Assembly: GCA_031655335.1 (NCBI GenBank)
Contig: CP134226.1
Coordinates: forward strand, 3,778,001-3,842,000
DNA: 64,000 nucleotides
Reading direction: 5' to 3'
DNA from: Thalassospiraceae bacterium LMO-SO8
GTDB taxonomy: Bacteria > Pseudomonadota > Alphaproteobacteria > Rhodospirillales > Casp-alpha2
Every line of letters begins with the position of its first letter. Position 1 is the stretch's first letter. The notes under the pieces are model-generated. The model worked only from the letters and a program-made list of their open reading frames with translations. It ran no database searches and was not told the origin of the DNA. A program made the translations under genes and the position numbers. Positions 9,837-17,977 of this stretch are shown here, in pieces.

Positions 9837-11204
9837 TTAACCGAGGGGCCGGCGGGCCAACAGGCGGAACCGCCCGGCCAGCAGCAGGATCGAAATCGCG
9901 CTGGCCCCCATCACCGTCCAGATCAACCCCTGAACCCCATAACCCAGCGGGATAGCCACCCAATAGGCCACCGGCACCATGACGCCGCCGTAGCACCCGA
10001 TCTGGCAGATCATGGGCGCCCAGACGTCGCGCCGCCCCCGCAGGGCCTGCGCCATCACCGCCTGACCGCCGTCGAGCACCAGAACCCCCGCCACGACCAC
10101 GACCAGGGAGCGCGCGATCGGGATCAAGGCCGGGTCGGCCGTGTAGAAACCGACCAGCAGGTCGGCTTGAAAAAAGATCAACAGGCCGATGCACCCCGCC
10201 AGCACCGTGTTGGCGCCCAGGCCGGTCCAGCCCGCCAGTTCCATATCCGCCCGGTCGCGCCGCCCAAAGGCGATGCCGACACGCACGCTGGTCGCGCCGC
10301 CGATGCCGATGGCGACCATGAAGAACAGGGCCAGCAGGTTGAAGGCGATCCCGTAGGCCGCCGCCGACAGTTCACCCAGCCATCCGGCGAACAGGATCAT
10401 CGCCGTGAAGGCCGCCGATTCCGCCGCCATGCCCAGGCCCGTGGCATAGCCGATGCGCCGCTGCGTGCGGCCCGCGGCAGGGTCGGGGTCGGGTGCCCGC
10501 AGGGCGAAGCGGTCGCGGTCCGGCAGCCACCACACATAGGCGACGATCGAGATCGCCAGGGCCCAGCGCACGATGGTCGTCGCCCAGGCCGCCCCCTCCG
10601 CCCCCATGGCCGGAACGGGCCCGATGCCATAGATCAACAGCCAGTTCAGCCCCACGTTCAAAACGTTCGCCAACAGCATCAACACCATGCCCGGCAAAGG
10701 ACGGCGGAGACCTTCGAGGAAGAAATTCGTGGTCAGGAAGATCAGCACCGGCAGAACACCAAGCCCCATGATATGGGCGACCGCACCACTGCCGGCGGCA
10801 AGGTCGCCGGTCTGGCCAAGGATTTCCATCAGGTCCCGGCCCTGCCAGGCGATGGTCAGGCCGATCAGCCCCAAGCCGAAGGCCATGGGCAGGGAGCGCC
10901 GCCAGGCCGCCCCGCAGGCGCGGTAGTTTTCCGCCCCGAAGGCGTTGGAGGTCATCACCAGGGTGCCCATCAGCAACCCCATGCAGGCAACGATGATGTT
11001 GATGACCACGGCGTTGCCGATGTTCAGATAGGCCAGTTCGGCCGTCGCCGCGTGACCGACCATGACGGCGTCGACCTGGGCGATCATCAGCACGCCGAAA
11101 CGCGAAATGACCGTCGGCACCGCCAGGCGGATCAATTCCCCCAGATGGCGGCGCAGGCGGGCGACGAACCAGGTTTCGCCGGGGCGGATCGGGGCTTCGT
11201 ACAT
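9837..11204 (-). CDS. MATE-family multidrug/Na+ efflux transporter
   Basis: A 455-residue integral membrane protein with about 12 hydrophobic segments arranged as two MatE halves. It starts MYEAPIRPGETWF, followed by LGELIRLAVPTVISRFG, typical of the NorM/DinF superfamily first helix. MATE proteins export cationic drugs or dyes against Na+ or H+. I use the ATG at 11204, with an AGGGGC ribosome binding site, rather than the in-frame GTG at 11234. Convergent with the zinc finger gene (4 bp between stops). The substrate is unknown. Confidence 0.9.
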   Translation of the reverse strand: MYEAPIRPGETWFVARLRRHLGELIRLAVPTVISRFGVLMIAQVDAVMVGHAATAELAYLNIGNAVVINIIVACMGLLMGTLVMTSNAFGAENYRACGAAWRRSLPMAFGLGLIGLTIAWQGRDLMEILGQTGDLAAGSGAVAHIMGLGVLPVLIFLTTNFFLEGLRRPLPGMVLMLLANVLNVGLNWLLIYGIGPVPAMGAEGAAWATTIVRWALAISIVAYVWWLPDRDRFALRAPDPDPAAGRTQRRIGYATGLGMAAESAAFTAMILFAGWLGELSAAAYGIAFNLLALFFMVAIGIGGATSVRVGIAFGRRDRADMELAGWTGLGANTVLAGCIGLLIFFQADLLVGFYTADPALIPIARSLVVVVAGVLVLDGGQAVMAQALRGRRDVWAPMICQIGCYGGVMVPVAYWVAIPLGYGVQGLIWTVMGASAISILLLAGRFRLLARRPLG

Positions 11205-11363
11205 GGCCGCCCCTTTTACCCCGCGTGACGGCACAGAACAGTGTTAATTCGGGACTGTGGATCGTCAGGCATCACACCTTGCCGAGCCCAAGCGTTGACG
11301 GCACCGCCACCGGCATCGAAACTGCGCGGCCACGCCGATCCACCATCCCTGGGACACCTCCCG

Positions 11364-12266
11364 ATGACCGCAGAGCCCGCGACCGCCCCCAACCGATCCG
11401 GCGCCGCCACGGACGCCCGCATCGGCATCCTGTGCATGCTGGCGGCGATGTTCGCGTTCACGGTGATGGATTCCCTATCCAAGCACCTCGTCCGCACGCA
11501 AGCCCCTCTGCAAATCGTCTGGGGCATTTATGTGGTGCAGGCCGTGGTCTTGTGCGCCGTCATGGCCCGGCGCCTGCCGCGCCTGCTGCCCTCCCGGCAG
11601 GTCGGGTTGCAGGCGCTGCGCGCGGCGTTCCTGGTCGCGACATCCATCTGCTACGTCACCGGGCTGCGCTACGTGCCGTTGGCCGAGTCCGGGGCCATCG
11701 TCATGCTGGCCCCCCTCGCCTTCACCGCCCTGGCCGTGCCGTTCCTGAGAGAAAGGGTCGGTCTGCGGCGCTGGGCCGGGGTGGCCGCGGGCTTTCTCGG
11801 CGCCATGATCATCATTCGCCCGGGGACGGAGGCCATGCAGGTCGCCGCCCTGTTGCCGCTGGCGGCGGCCCTGCTGCATGCGCTGTATCAGGTCGTGACC
11901 CGCTTCGTCGCCCGCGAGGACAGCGTGCTCACCACCCTGACCTACAGCGTCCTGTTCTGCGCGCTGATCATGACCCCCGTCGTGCCCTTTCACTGGACGC
12001 CCATGGACGCGGCGCAATGGGGGCTTCTGGCGGCGGCGGGAGTTTTAGGGCTCATTGCCGAATATGCCTTGATCCAATCCCTCGCCCGGGCATCTGCCGC
12101 GGTGGTGGCCCCCTATACCTATTCCTACCTGCTGTGGGCGGCCCTGGTCGGGCTCATCGTGTTCGGCGAACAGCCGGACGCTTGGGCCGCCTTGGGGGCG
12201 GTTGTCATCGTCACGTCTGGCATCTACGTGTGGCGGCGGGAACGGGCCGCCGGCCAAGGGACCTAA
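11364..12266 (+). CDS. EamA/DMT-family transporter (copy 1)
   Basis: A 300-residue protein with ten predicted TM helices in two EamA halves. Characteristic EamA segments include YVVQAVVLCAVM, LRYVPLAESGAIVMLAPLAFTALAVPFL and GFLGAMIIIRPG. DMT transporters move metabolites or drugs across the inner membrane. The start MTAEPATAP follows a CACCTCCCG stretch and removes an unsupported 41-residue extension. It is clearly paralogous to the next gene, and together they look like a tandem duplication. Substrate unknown. Confidence 0.9.
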   Translation: MTAEPATAPNRSGAATDARIGILCMLAAMFAFTVMDSLSKHLVRTQAPLQIVWGIYVVQAVVLCAVMARRLPRLLPSRQVGLQALRAAFLVATSICYVTGLRYVPLAESGAIVMLAPLAFTALAVPFLRERVGLRRWAGVAAGFLGAMIIIRPGTEAMQVAALLPLAAALLHALYQVVTRFVAREDSVLTTLTYSVLFCALIMTPVVPFHWTPMDAAQWGLLAAAGVLGLIAEYALIQSLARASAAVVAPYTYSYLLWAALVGLIVFGEQPDAWAALGAVVIVTSGIYVWRRERAAGQGT

Positions 12267-12363
12267 CCGCTGCAAGCCCGTTCTGCGCCAAAGGCGTATT
12301 GACGCCGGGCCCGCGCACCGCCATGACAGGATGGCGCTTCCGCCCTCCAGGCCCCGAGACCCC

Positions 12364-13269
12364 ATGGACCAGCAATCCAGCCCGCCGCCCGCCGACCAAA
12401 CCGCCGACGGCCATGTGGGCCAGGGCGTGCTGTGGATGGTCGTCGCCATGGCCTGTTTCGTCAGCATGGACAGCATCGCCAAGGAACTGGTGAAGACCCA
12501 TTCCGTGGTTCAGGTCGTGTGGGGCCGTTATTTCTTTCAGGTCGCCGTGCTGGCCGTGATTCTGTTTCCCCGCCTGCGGAGGCTGATGGTGACCCCGAAT
12601 TTGGGGCTGCAATTGGTCCGCTCGCTGCTGCTGCTGGTGACCACGGGCCTCTACTTCACCGGCCTCAAATACGTGCCGATCGCCGAGGCCAGCGCCATCA
12701 TGATGCTGGCCCCCCTGGTGGTGACGGCGCTCAGCGTACCGTTGCTGAAGGAACGGGTCGGCCCGCGCCGTTGGGCCGGCGTGGTGATCGGTTTCGCCGG
12801 CGCCATGATCATCATCCGCCCGGGCGGCGACGCCATGCAACTGGCCGCCCTGCTGCCGCTCGTCGCCGCGGTGACCCACGGCGTTTATCAGGTCTCGACC
12901 CGCTTCCTCAGCCATAGCGAAAGCGTGCTGACCACGCTGTGCTATTCGGCGCTGCTGGGGGCCATGATCATGAGCACCGCCGTGCCGTTCCATTGGACGC
13001 CCCTGCCTGCACTGGGTTGGGGAATGCTGCTGTGCGCCGGGATGTTCGGCACACTCGGCCACTTCGCGCTGATCAAGGCCTTCACCCTGGCCCCGGCCGC
13101 CACCGTCGCTCCCTTCACCTACACCAACCTGATCTGGGCGGCGGCATCCGGATTCCTGTTCTTCGGTGAATGGCCGGACGCCTGGACGTTCGTCGGCGCG
13201 GCCGTCATCGCCGGATCGGGCATCTACATCTACCACCGCGAGAAGGTGGTGAAACACCAGGGGTCATAA
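12364..13269 (+). CDS. EamA/DMT-family transporter (copy 2)
   Basis: A 301-residue paralogue of the upstream DMT gene. It shares the blocks YVPxAExxAIxMLAPL, ERVGxRRWAGV and GFxGAMIIIRPG, and the downstream VPFHWTP segment. Ten TM helices in two EamA repeats are expected. The start MDQQSSPPP is chosen because the 54 upstream residues overlap the previous gene and lack membrane character. The two genes are separated by 97 bp and may be co-transcribed with the following cupin, whose start is 2 bp after this stop. Substrate unknown. Confidence 0.9.
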   Translation: MDQQSSPPPADQTADGHVGQGVLWMVVAMACFVSMDSIAKELVKTHSVVQVVWGRYFFQVAVLAVILFPRLRRLMVTPNLGLQLVRSLLLLVTTGLYFTGLKYVPIAEASAIMMLAPLVVTALSVPLLKERVGPRRWAGVVIGFAGAMIIIRPGGDAMQLAALLPLVAAVTHGVYQVSTRFLSHSESVLTTLCYSALLGAMIMSTAVPFHWTPLPALGWGMLLCAGMFGTLGHFALIKAFTLAPAATVAPFTYTNLIWAAASGFLFFGEWPDAWTFVGAAVIAGSGIYIYHREKVVKHQGS

Positions 13270-13271
13270 CC

Positions 13272-13601
13272 ATGCAGATGAATGAAATTCCCTTCGGCAC
13301 CACCGACTGGTCGGCGGTCGAACGCACGGAACACAAGGGGGAAACCGGCACCGCCTACTGGCGGACGCAAACCTTCGGCGGCATCCGTGTGCGCATGGTC
13401 GACTACACCCCGGGATACCTGGCCGATCACTGGTGCGTCAAAGGCCACATCCTGTTCTGTCTCGAAGGTGAGTTGCACACCGAACTGGAAGACGGCCGGA
13501 CCTTCGTCCTGACACCGGGCATGAGCTATCAGGTCGCCGACAACGCGGAGCCCCACCGGTCATCGACCACGACCGGCGCCAAGCTGTTCATCGTCGATTA
13601 G
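13272..13601 (+). CDS. DHCW-motif cupin protein
   Basis: A 109-residue single-domain cupin. The segment DHWCVKGHILFCLEGEL matches the conserved core of the DHCW-motif cupin family. The second cupin motif is around PGMSYQVADNAEPHRS. Such small cupins are usually metal-binding; the reaction is not known. It begins 2 bp after the second DMT gene, so the two are likely co-translated. An internal ATG (MNEIPFG) two codons later is equally possible. Confidence 0.8.
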   Translation: MQMNEIPFGTTDWSAVERTEHKGETGTAYWRTQTFGGIRVRMVDYTPGYLADHWCVKGHILFCLEGELHTELEDGRTFVLTPGMSYQVADNAEPHRSSTTTGAKLFIVD

Positions 13602-13780
13602 GTCGCCCGGCGAAGGGGGCAACCGGCGATCCGAGCCCGCTGAGACTTCTTGACCTACCGCCGTAAGAGCCGTGAAAAATTCAGCATTAGCGAAGAAAAT
13701 TGTATCTAGCCTCGCCTTGTTTGCCTGACCCTGCGCCTAATCTAAAGTTCTATTGCCACATAATCTTGTTGGATAGCGCT

Positions 13781-14497
13781 ATGAAAGAGCCGCAACCTAA
13801 ATCACCAAGAGCAGTACACGTTGTCGAAACAGTTAAACACTTACGTAAAGACTGCGAGGAAGCTTGTTTGGTGCAGGGATTGCTCCTGTCGATGGATAGA
13901 AAAATAGATGATATTGGATTCGAGCACCAACCACTCGGAGTGAGGCGATCAATACTCACAATCCAAAAATCCCTACTCTCAACGATCGTATTATTTTTGT
14001 GCAGAGCTTATGATCACTGGGACGGCAAGAAATCTACTCAGGACAGAAAGTGTCTCCAAGCTGTATTCAGCATTTTGGAAAATGACAAAGCTGTTTTCGA
14101 CGAACTCATCCGCGACGAAAAAGAGCATGACCTTTTTAGACTTGCGACAAAAAAATGGGATTCACTTGAAAAACATTTTTCAACACAAATGATATTTAAG
14201 GCGCTTGACCATCACTTTAAAAAAATATCGAGCGAAGAGTTCCACAATTACAAAAAATTATTAAACATAAAGCGGGTACTTAAAGGCCCTCGGAACGAAG
14301 TTCTAGCACATAATCTTGGGAGGCGATCCCCAGAACCTTCTTTGGCAGATGTGCGCAGCCTACTTAGCCATACACTTCAAATAATAGAACCGCTGTCAGA
14401 GCTGTTTGGGGGAATCTCTGTGCCGCTAACAACTGTGAATGATGTCTGCCTAAAACAGGCAGGAGAATTTTGGGCCGAATGGATGCCAAACAAATAA
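13781..14497 (+). CDS. HEPN-motif protein in an AT-rich island
   Basis: A 238-residue, mostly alpha-helical protein without TM segments. It contains RNEVLAHN at 171-178, an R-x5-H arrangement matching the HEPN ribonuclease motif (R-x4-6-H) found in abortive-infection and toxin proteins, for example AbiU2-like. Base composition and codon use (AAA, ATA, TTA) are strikingly AT-rich against GC-rich neighbours, which suggests recent acquisition. The start MKEPQPKS is chosen over an upstream ATG at 13700 that adds 27 poorly supported residues. No antitoxin partner, repeats or mobility gene is visible. Function is inferred from one motif and composition only. Confidence 0.55.
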   Translation: MKEPQPKSPRAVHVVETVKHLRKDCEEACLVQGLLLSMDRKIDDIGFEHQPLGVRRSILTIQKSLLSTIVLFLCRAYDHWDGKKSTQDRKCLQAVFSILENDKAVFDELIRDEKEHDLFRLATKKWDSLEKHFSTQMIFKALDHHFKKISSEEFHNYKKLLNIKRVLKGPRNEVLAHNLGRRSPEPSLADVRSLLSHTLQIIEPLSELFGGISVPLTTVNDVCLKQAGEFWAEWMPNK

Positions 14498-14516
14498 TAT
14501 TTCTTCCCTGTGAACC

Positions 14517-15145
14517 TCACAGTAAACGACGAATTTGGGCGTCTAGTTCCAGAAGATCCGAGTCCTCTGCCCCCAGCGCCTCCAGGGTTTCCAGCAGCCG
14601 CACCAGATAATCATGATTGGTGCCGTAGCGGCCCACGGCCTTGCACATGATCTCGGCCATGGTTTCCCTGGGCAGGGGCGGCACGAAATGGGGATGGTCG
14701 GGGATCACGACGAAGGTCATCACCTGAACCGGGCCGTCGAGGCTTTCCGCCGTGATCCAGGTCGGCCGGTAGACGCCGGAATTCTGTTCCCGGTCCCACA
14801 GGCGCTTCAAATCTTCCGCCAGCACGTCTTCATCCAGTTCCAGAACCAGACCCTTGCAGGCCTGGCCCGGTTCCGGCACCAGACAGAGGCCCAGGCCCGG
14901 TTGGTCGTCAGTGCCGCGCGCGCGGGTCGACCAAATCTGAAAGCGGCGCTGGTGGTCGTGGACCGTCGCCGCGAAGGTCGAGGCGACGCAGCATTCCGGA
15001 TTCCACATGAGCGAGCCGAAGGCGAACACCCGGAATGGTTCGCCCTTGGGCCGTTCGGCCAGGATGCGTTCGATCCCCGCCGCCTTCTGTTCCGGGGTCA
15101 TCTTGATTTTGGGGCCACGGTTGGCCCAGGGATCGCTGCCGCCGG

Positions 15146-15149
<4 letters not shown>
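14517..15149 (-). CDS. ChaC-like gamma-glutamylcyclotransferase
   Basis: A 210-residue protein of the ChaC/GGCT fold. ChaC enzymes degrade glutathione to 5-oxoproline and Cys-Gly. Family hallmarks are the substrate loop FAFGSLMWNP (residues 43-52), STRARGTDDQPGLGL, and DREQNSGVYRP, where the Glu is in the position of the catalytic acid. The start overlaps the prfC stop by 4 nt (ATGA), so the genes are translationally coupled. I see no functional reason for pairing with a release factor. Confidence 0.85.
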
Positions 15150-16750
<1,601 letters not shown>

Positions 16751-16876
16751 GGGCCGTGTTTTATCCCAAGTCGCCGAATTCCACTAGAAATCCTTGGCCT
16801 CGCGGGTTGATTTTTCTAAGCTGAACATTAGGAAATCCGCCCGGCACCGGGCGGCAAGACAAAGGGAACAAACAAG

Positions 16877-17071
16877 ATGACGGCAGAAGACGACCGCCGC
16901 AAGGAATCGGACCGGCGCGGCGACGACCGCCGCGCGCAGGAACGGCGCGACAGCGACCGCCGTCAGGCCGAGGACGGCCCGCCCCCGGGCCAGGATGACC
17001 GCCGCAAGGAAGAGCGCCGGGCAGCAGCACGGCGCAGCGCGCCCCGGCGCACGGGCCCTCGGCGCGATTGA
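16877..17071 (+). CDS. Small Arg/Asp-rich low-complexity protein
   Basis: A 64-residue protein built almost entirely from Arg, Asp, Glu, Ala, Gln and Lys, with repeated (D/E)RR units roughly every 4-8 residues (DDRRKE, DRRGDD, DRRAQE, RRDSDRR, DDRRKEERR). There is no hydrophobic segment, signal peptide or cysteine. A plausible AAAGGGA ribosome binding site lies 12 bp upstream of the ATG. Similar short DRR-type proteins are seen as uncharacterised ORFs in alphaproteobacteria, and the alternating charge suggests a disordered, possibly nucleic-acid- or protein-binding peptide. It could also be a non-coding frame in GC-rich DNA. Divergent from prfC, convergent with the protease gene. Confidence 0.45.
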   Translation: MTAEDDRRKESDRRGDDRRAQERRDSDRRQAEDGPPPGQDDRRKEERRAAARRSAPRRTGPRRD

Positions 17072-17090
17072 CCCGGTCAGCCCCCCGGCT

Positions 17091-17786
17091 TTAACCCAGG
17101 TGGCGCCACCAGGATTTCTGATTGATGGAAAATACCGGCTGGTAATGGCGGATCGATGACGCCTTGACCACCGTGCCGATCTGGTTGTCGAGCACGAGCG
17201 GTATGCGTTCTCCCGACTTGGCCGTCATGTAGACGACTAGGATCGCGTGCCCGACCTTGAGATTCAGGTCCTTCACCGCAACCACCCGCAGGTCGTTATC
17301 GTCCCAACCCAGCATGCGGAGCGACAGATACTTCATGATCGCGTAGTCCTCGCAATCGCCGAAGCGGGCCATGAATTCCTGCGGCGTGGCCCAGTAATCG
17401 TTCTGGCCCCAGTTGCTCTTGTCCTGAACGTAGGTCGCCTTGTTCATGCGTTCGTTGACCTGGCGCAACTGGTCCAGCTTGTTCAGGTCCTTGACGCTCT
17501 TCAGGAACTCGATCCATTCCGCGTTGCCGCAGATCTGCATCTGCCCGGGGCCGGGATAGCACTTCACCGGCGCGTTGCTTTTGCGGGCCTGGGTGAAGCG
17601 CTCAAGCGCCCCCAGCCACTTGGTGAAGGCCTTGAGGTCGTCGGACTGAACCTCGCTGGTGTTGAAGAAACTGGGTTGCGGCGAAGCGCTGAGCGCACCC
17701 ACGGGCAGCGCCGCGACGGCGGCCGTCGCGACAAGCAGAACACCAATGCAACGCAGGATTTTCACTGTCTTTCTTTCACCCGGCAT
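17091..17786 (-). CDS. LapG-like transglutaminase-like cysteine protease (BTLCP)
   Basis: A 231-residue periplasmic protease. A signal-peptide-like hydrophobic stretch (about residues 9-33, ending GALSASP) is followed by the BTLCP fold. The triad is visible: Cys145 in GDCEDYAI, His180 in VGHAILVV and Asp200 in VLDNQ. The acidic residues around Cys145 match the calcium-dependent LapG site. LapG cuts giant surface adhesins near a di-alanine motif and releases them. The 6108-residue RTX adhesin 2.7 kb away carries such a TAAG motif. Divergent from the sensor gene at 17978. A perfect TATAAT lies just upstream, and a GTG start at codon 8 (VKILRC) is possible because the ATG would leave a very short leader. 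Confidence 0.88.
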   Translation of the reverse strand: MPGERKTVKILRCIGVLLVATAAVAALPVGALSASPQPSFFNTSEVQSDDLKAFTKWLGALERFTQARKSNAPVKCYPGPGQMQICGNAEWIEFLKSVKDLNKLDQLRQVNERMNKATYVQDKSNWGQNDYWATPQEFMARFGDCEDYAIMKYLSLRMLGWDDNDLRVVAVKDLNLKVGHAILVVYMTAKSGERIPLVLDNQIGTVVKASSIRHYQPVFSINQKSWWRHLG

Positions 17787-17806
17787 CCGTCGCTGAGCCA
17801 GCCCCG

Positions 17807-17835
17807 ATTATATCGTGTCACGCGCAACCGGCCAA
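17807..17835 (-). promoter_or_regulatory. Promoter of the LapG-like protease gene
   Basis: On the minus strand, TTGGCC (17830-17835) and a perfect TATAAT (17807-17812) are 17 bp apart. The predicted transcription start is about 17800, only about 14 nt before the first ATG but about 35 nt before an in-frame GTG. Confidence 0.55.
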
Positions 17836-17877
17836 CTTGGACGGCGCACAGCCTAGCCCTTTACGGAGCCGCGCCAC

Positions 17878-17893
17878 CGTGATCCCGCTCACA
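17878..17893 (+). promoter_or_regulatory. CRP-type operator between lapG-like and sensor genes
   Basis: CGTGA-TCCCGC-TCACA matches TGTGA-N6-TCACA at nine of ten positions. It is centred about 58-61 bp upstream of the predicted start of the sensor gene and about 85 bp upstream of the predicted protease start. One-mismatch sites are expected about twice by chance in 64 kb, so position is the main support. Confidence 0.45.
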
Positions 17894-17909
17894 TGGGCGG
17901 AAAACGGCT

Positions 17910-17937
17910 TTGCTGCAAGGGGTTAAGTCTCTAATAT
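17910..17937 (+). promoter_or_regulatory. Promoter of the pseudo-HD-GYP sensor gene
   Basis: TTGCTG (17910-17915) and TAATAT (17932-17937) are spaced 16 bp apart, giving a predicted start near 17944, about 35 nt before the ATG. The CRP-type site lies at about -59. Confidence 0.45.
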
Positions 17938-17977
17938 GCCTCGAACGCGCGAGGGAAACCGCCCGTTGGGGAGCACC

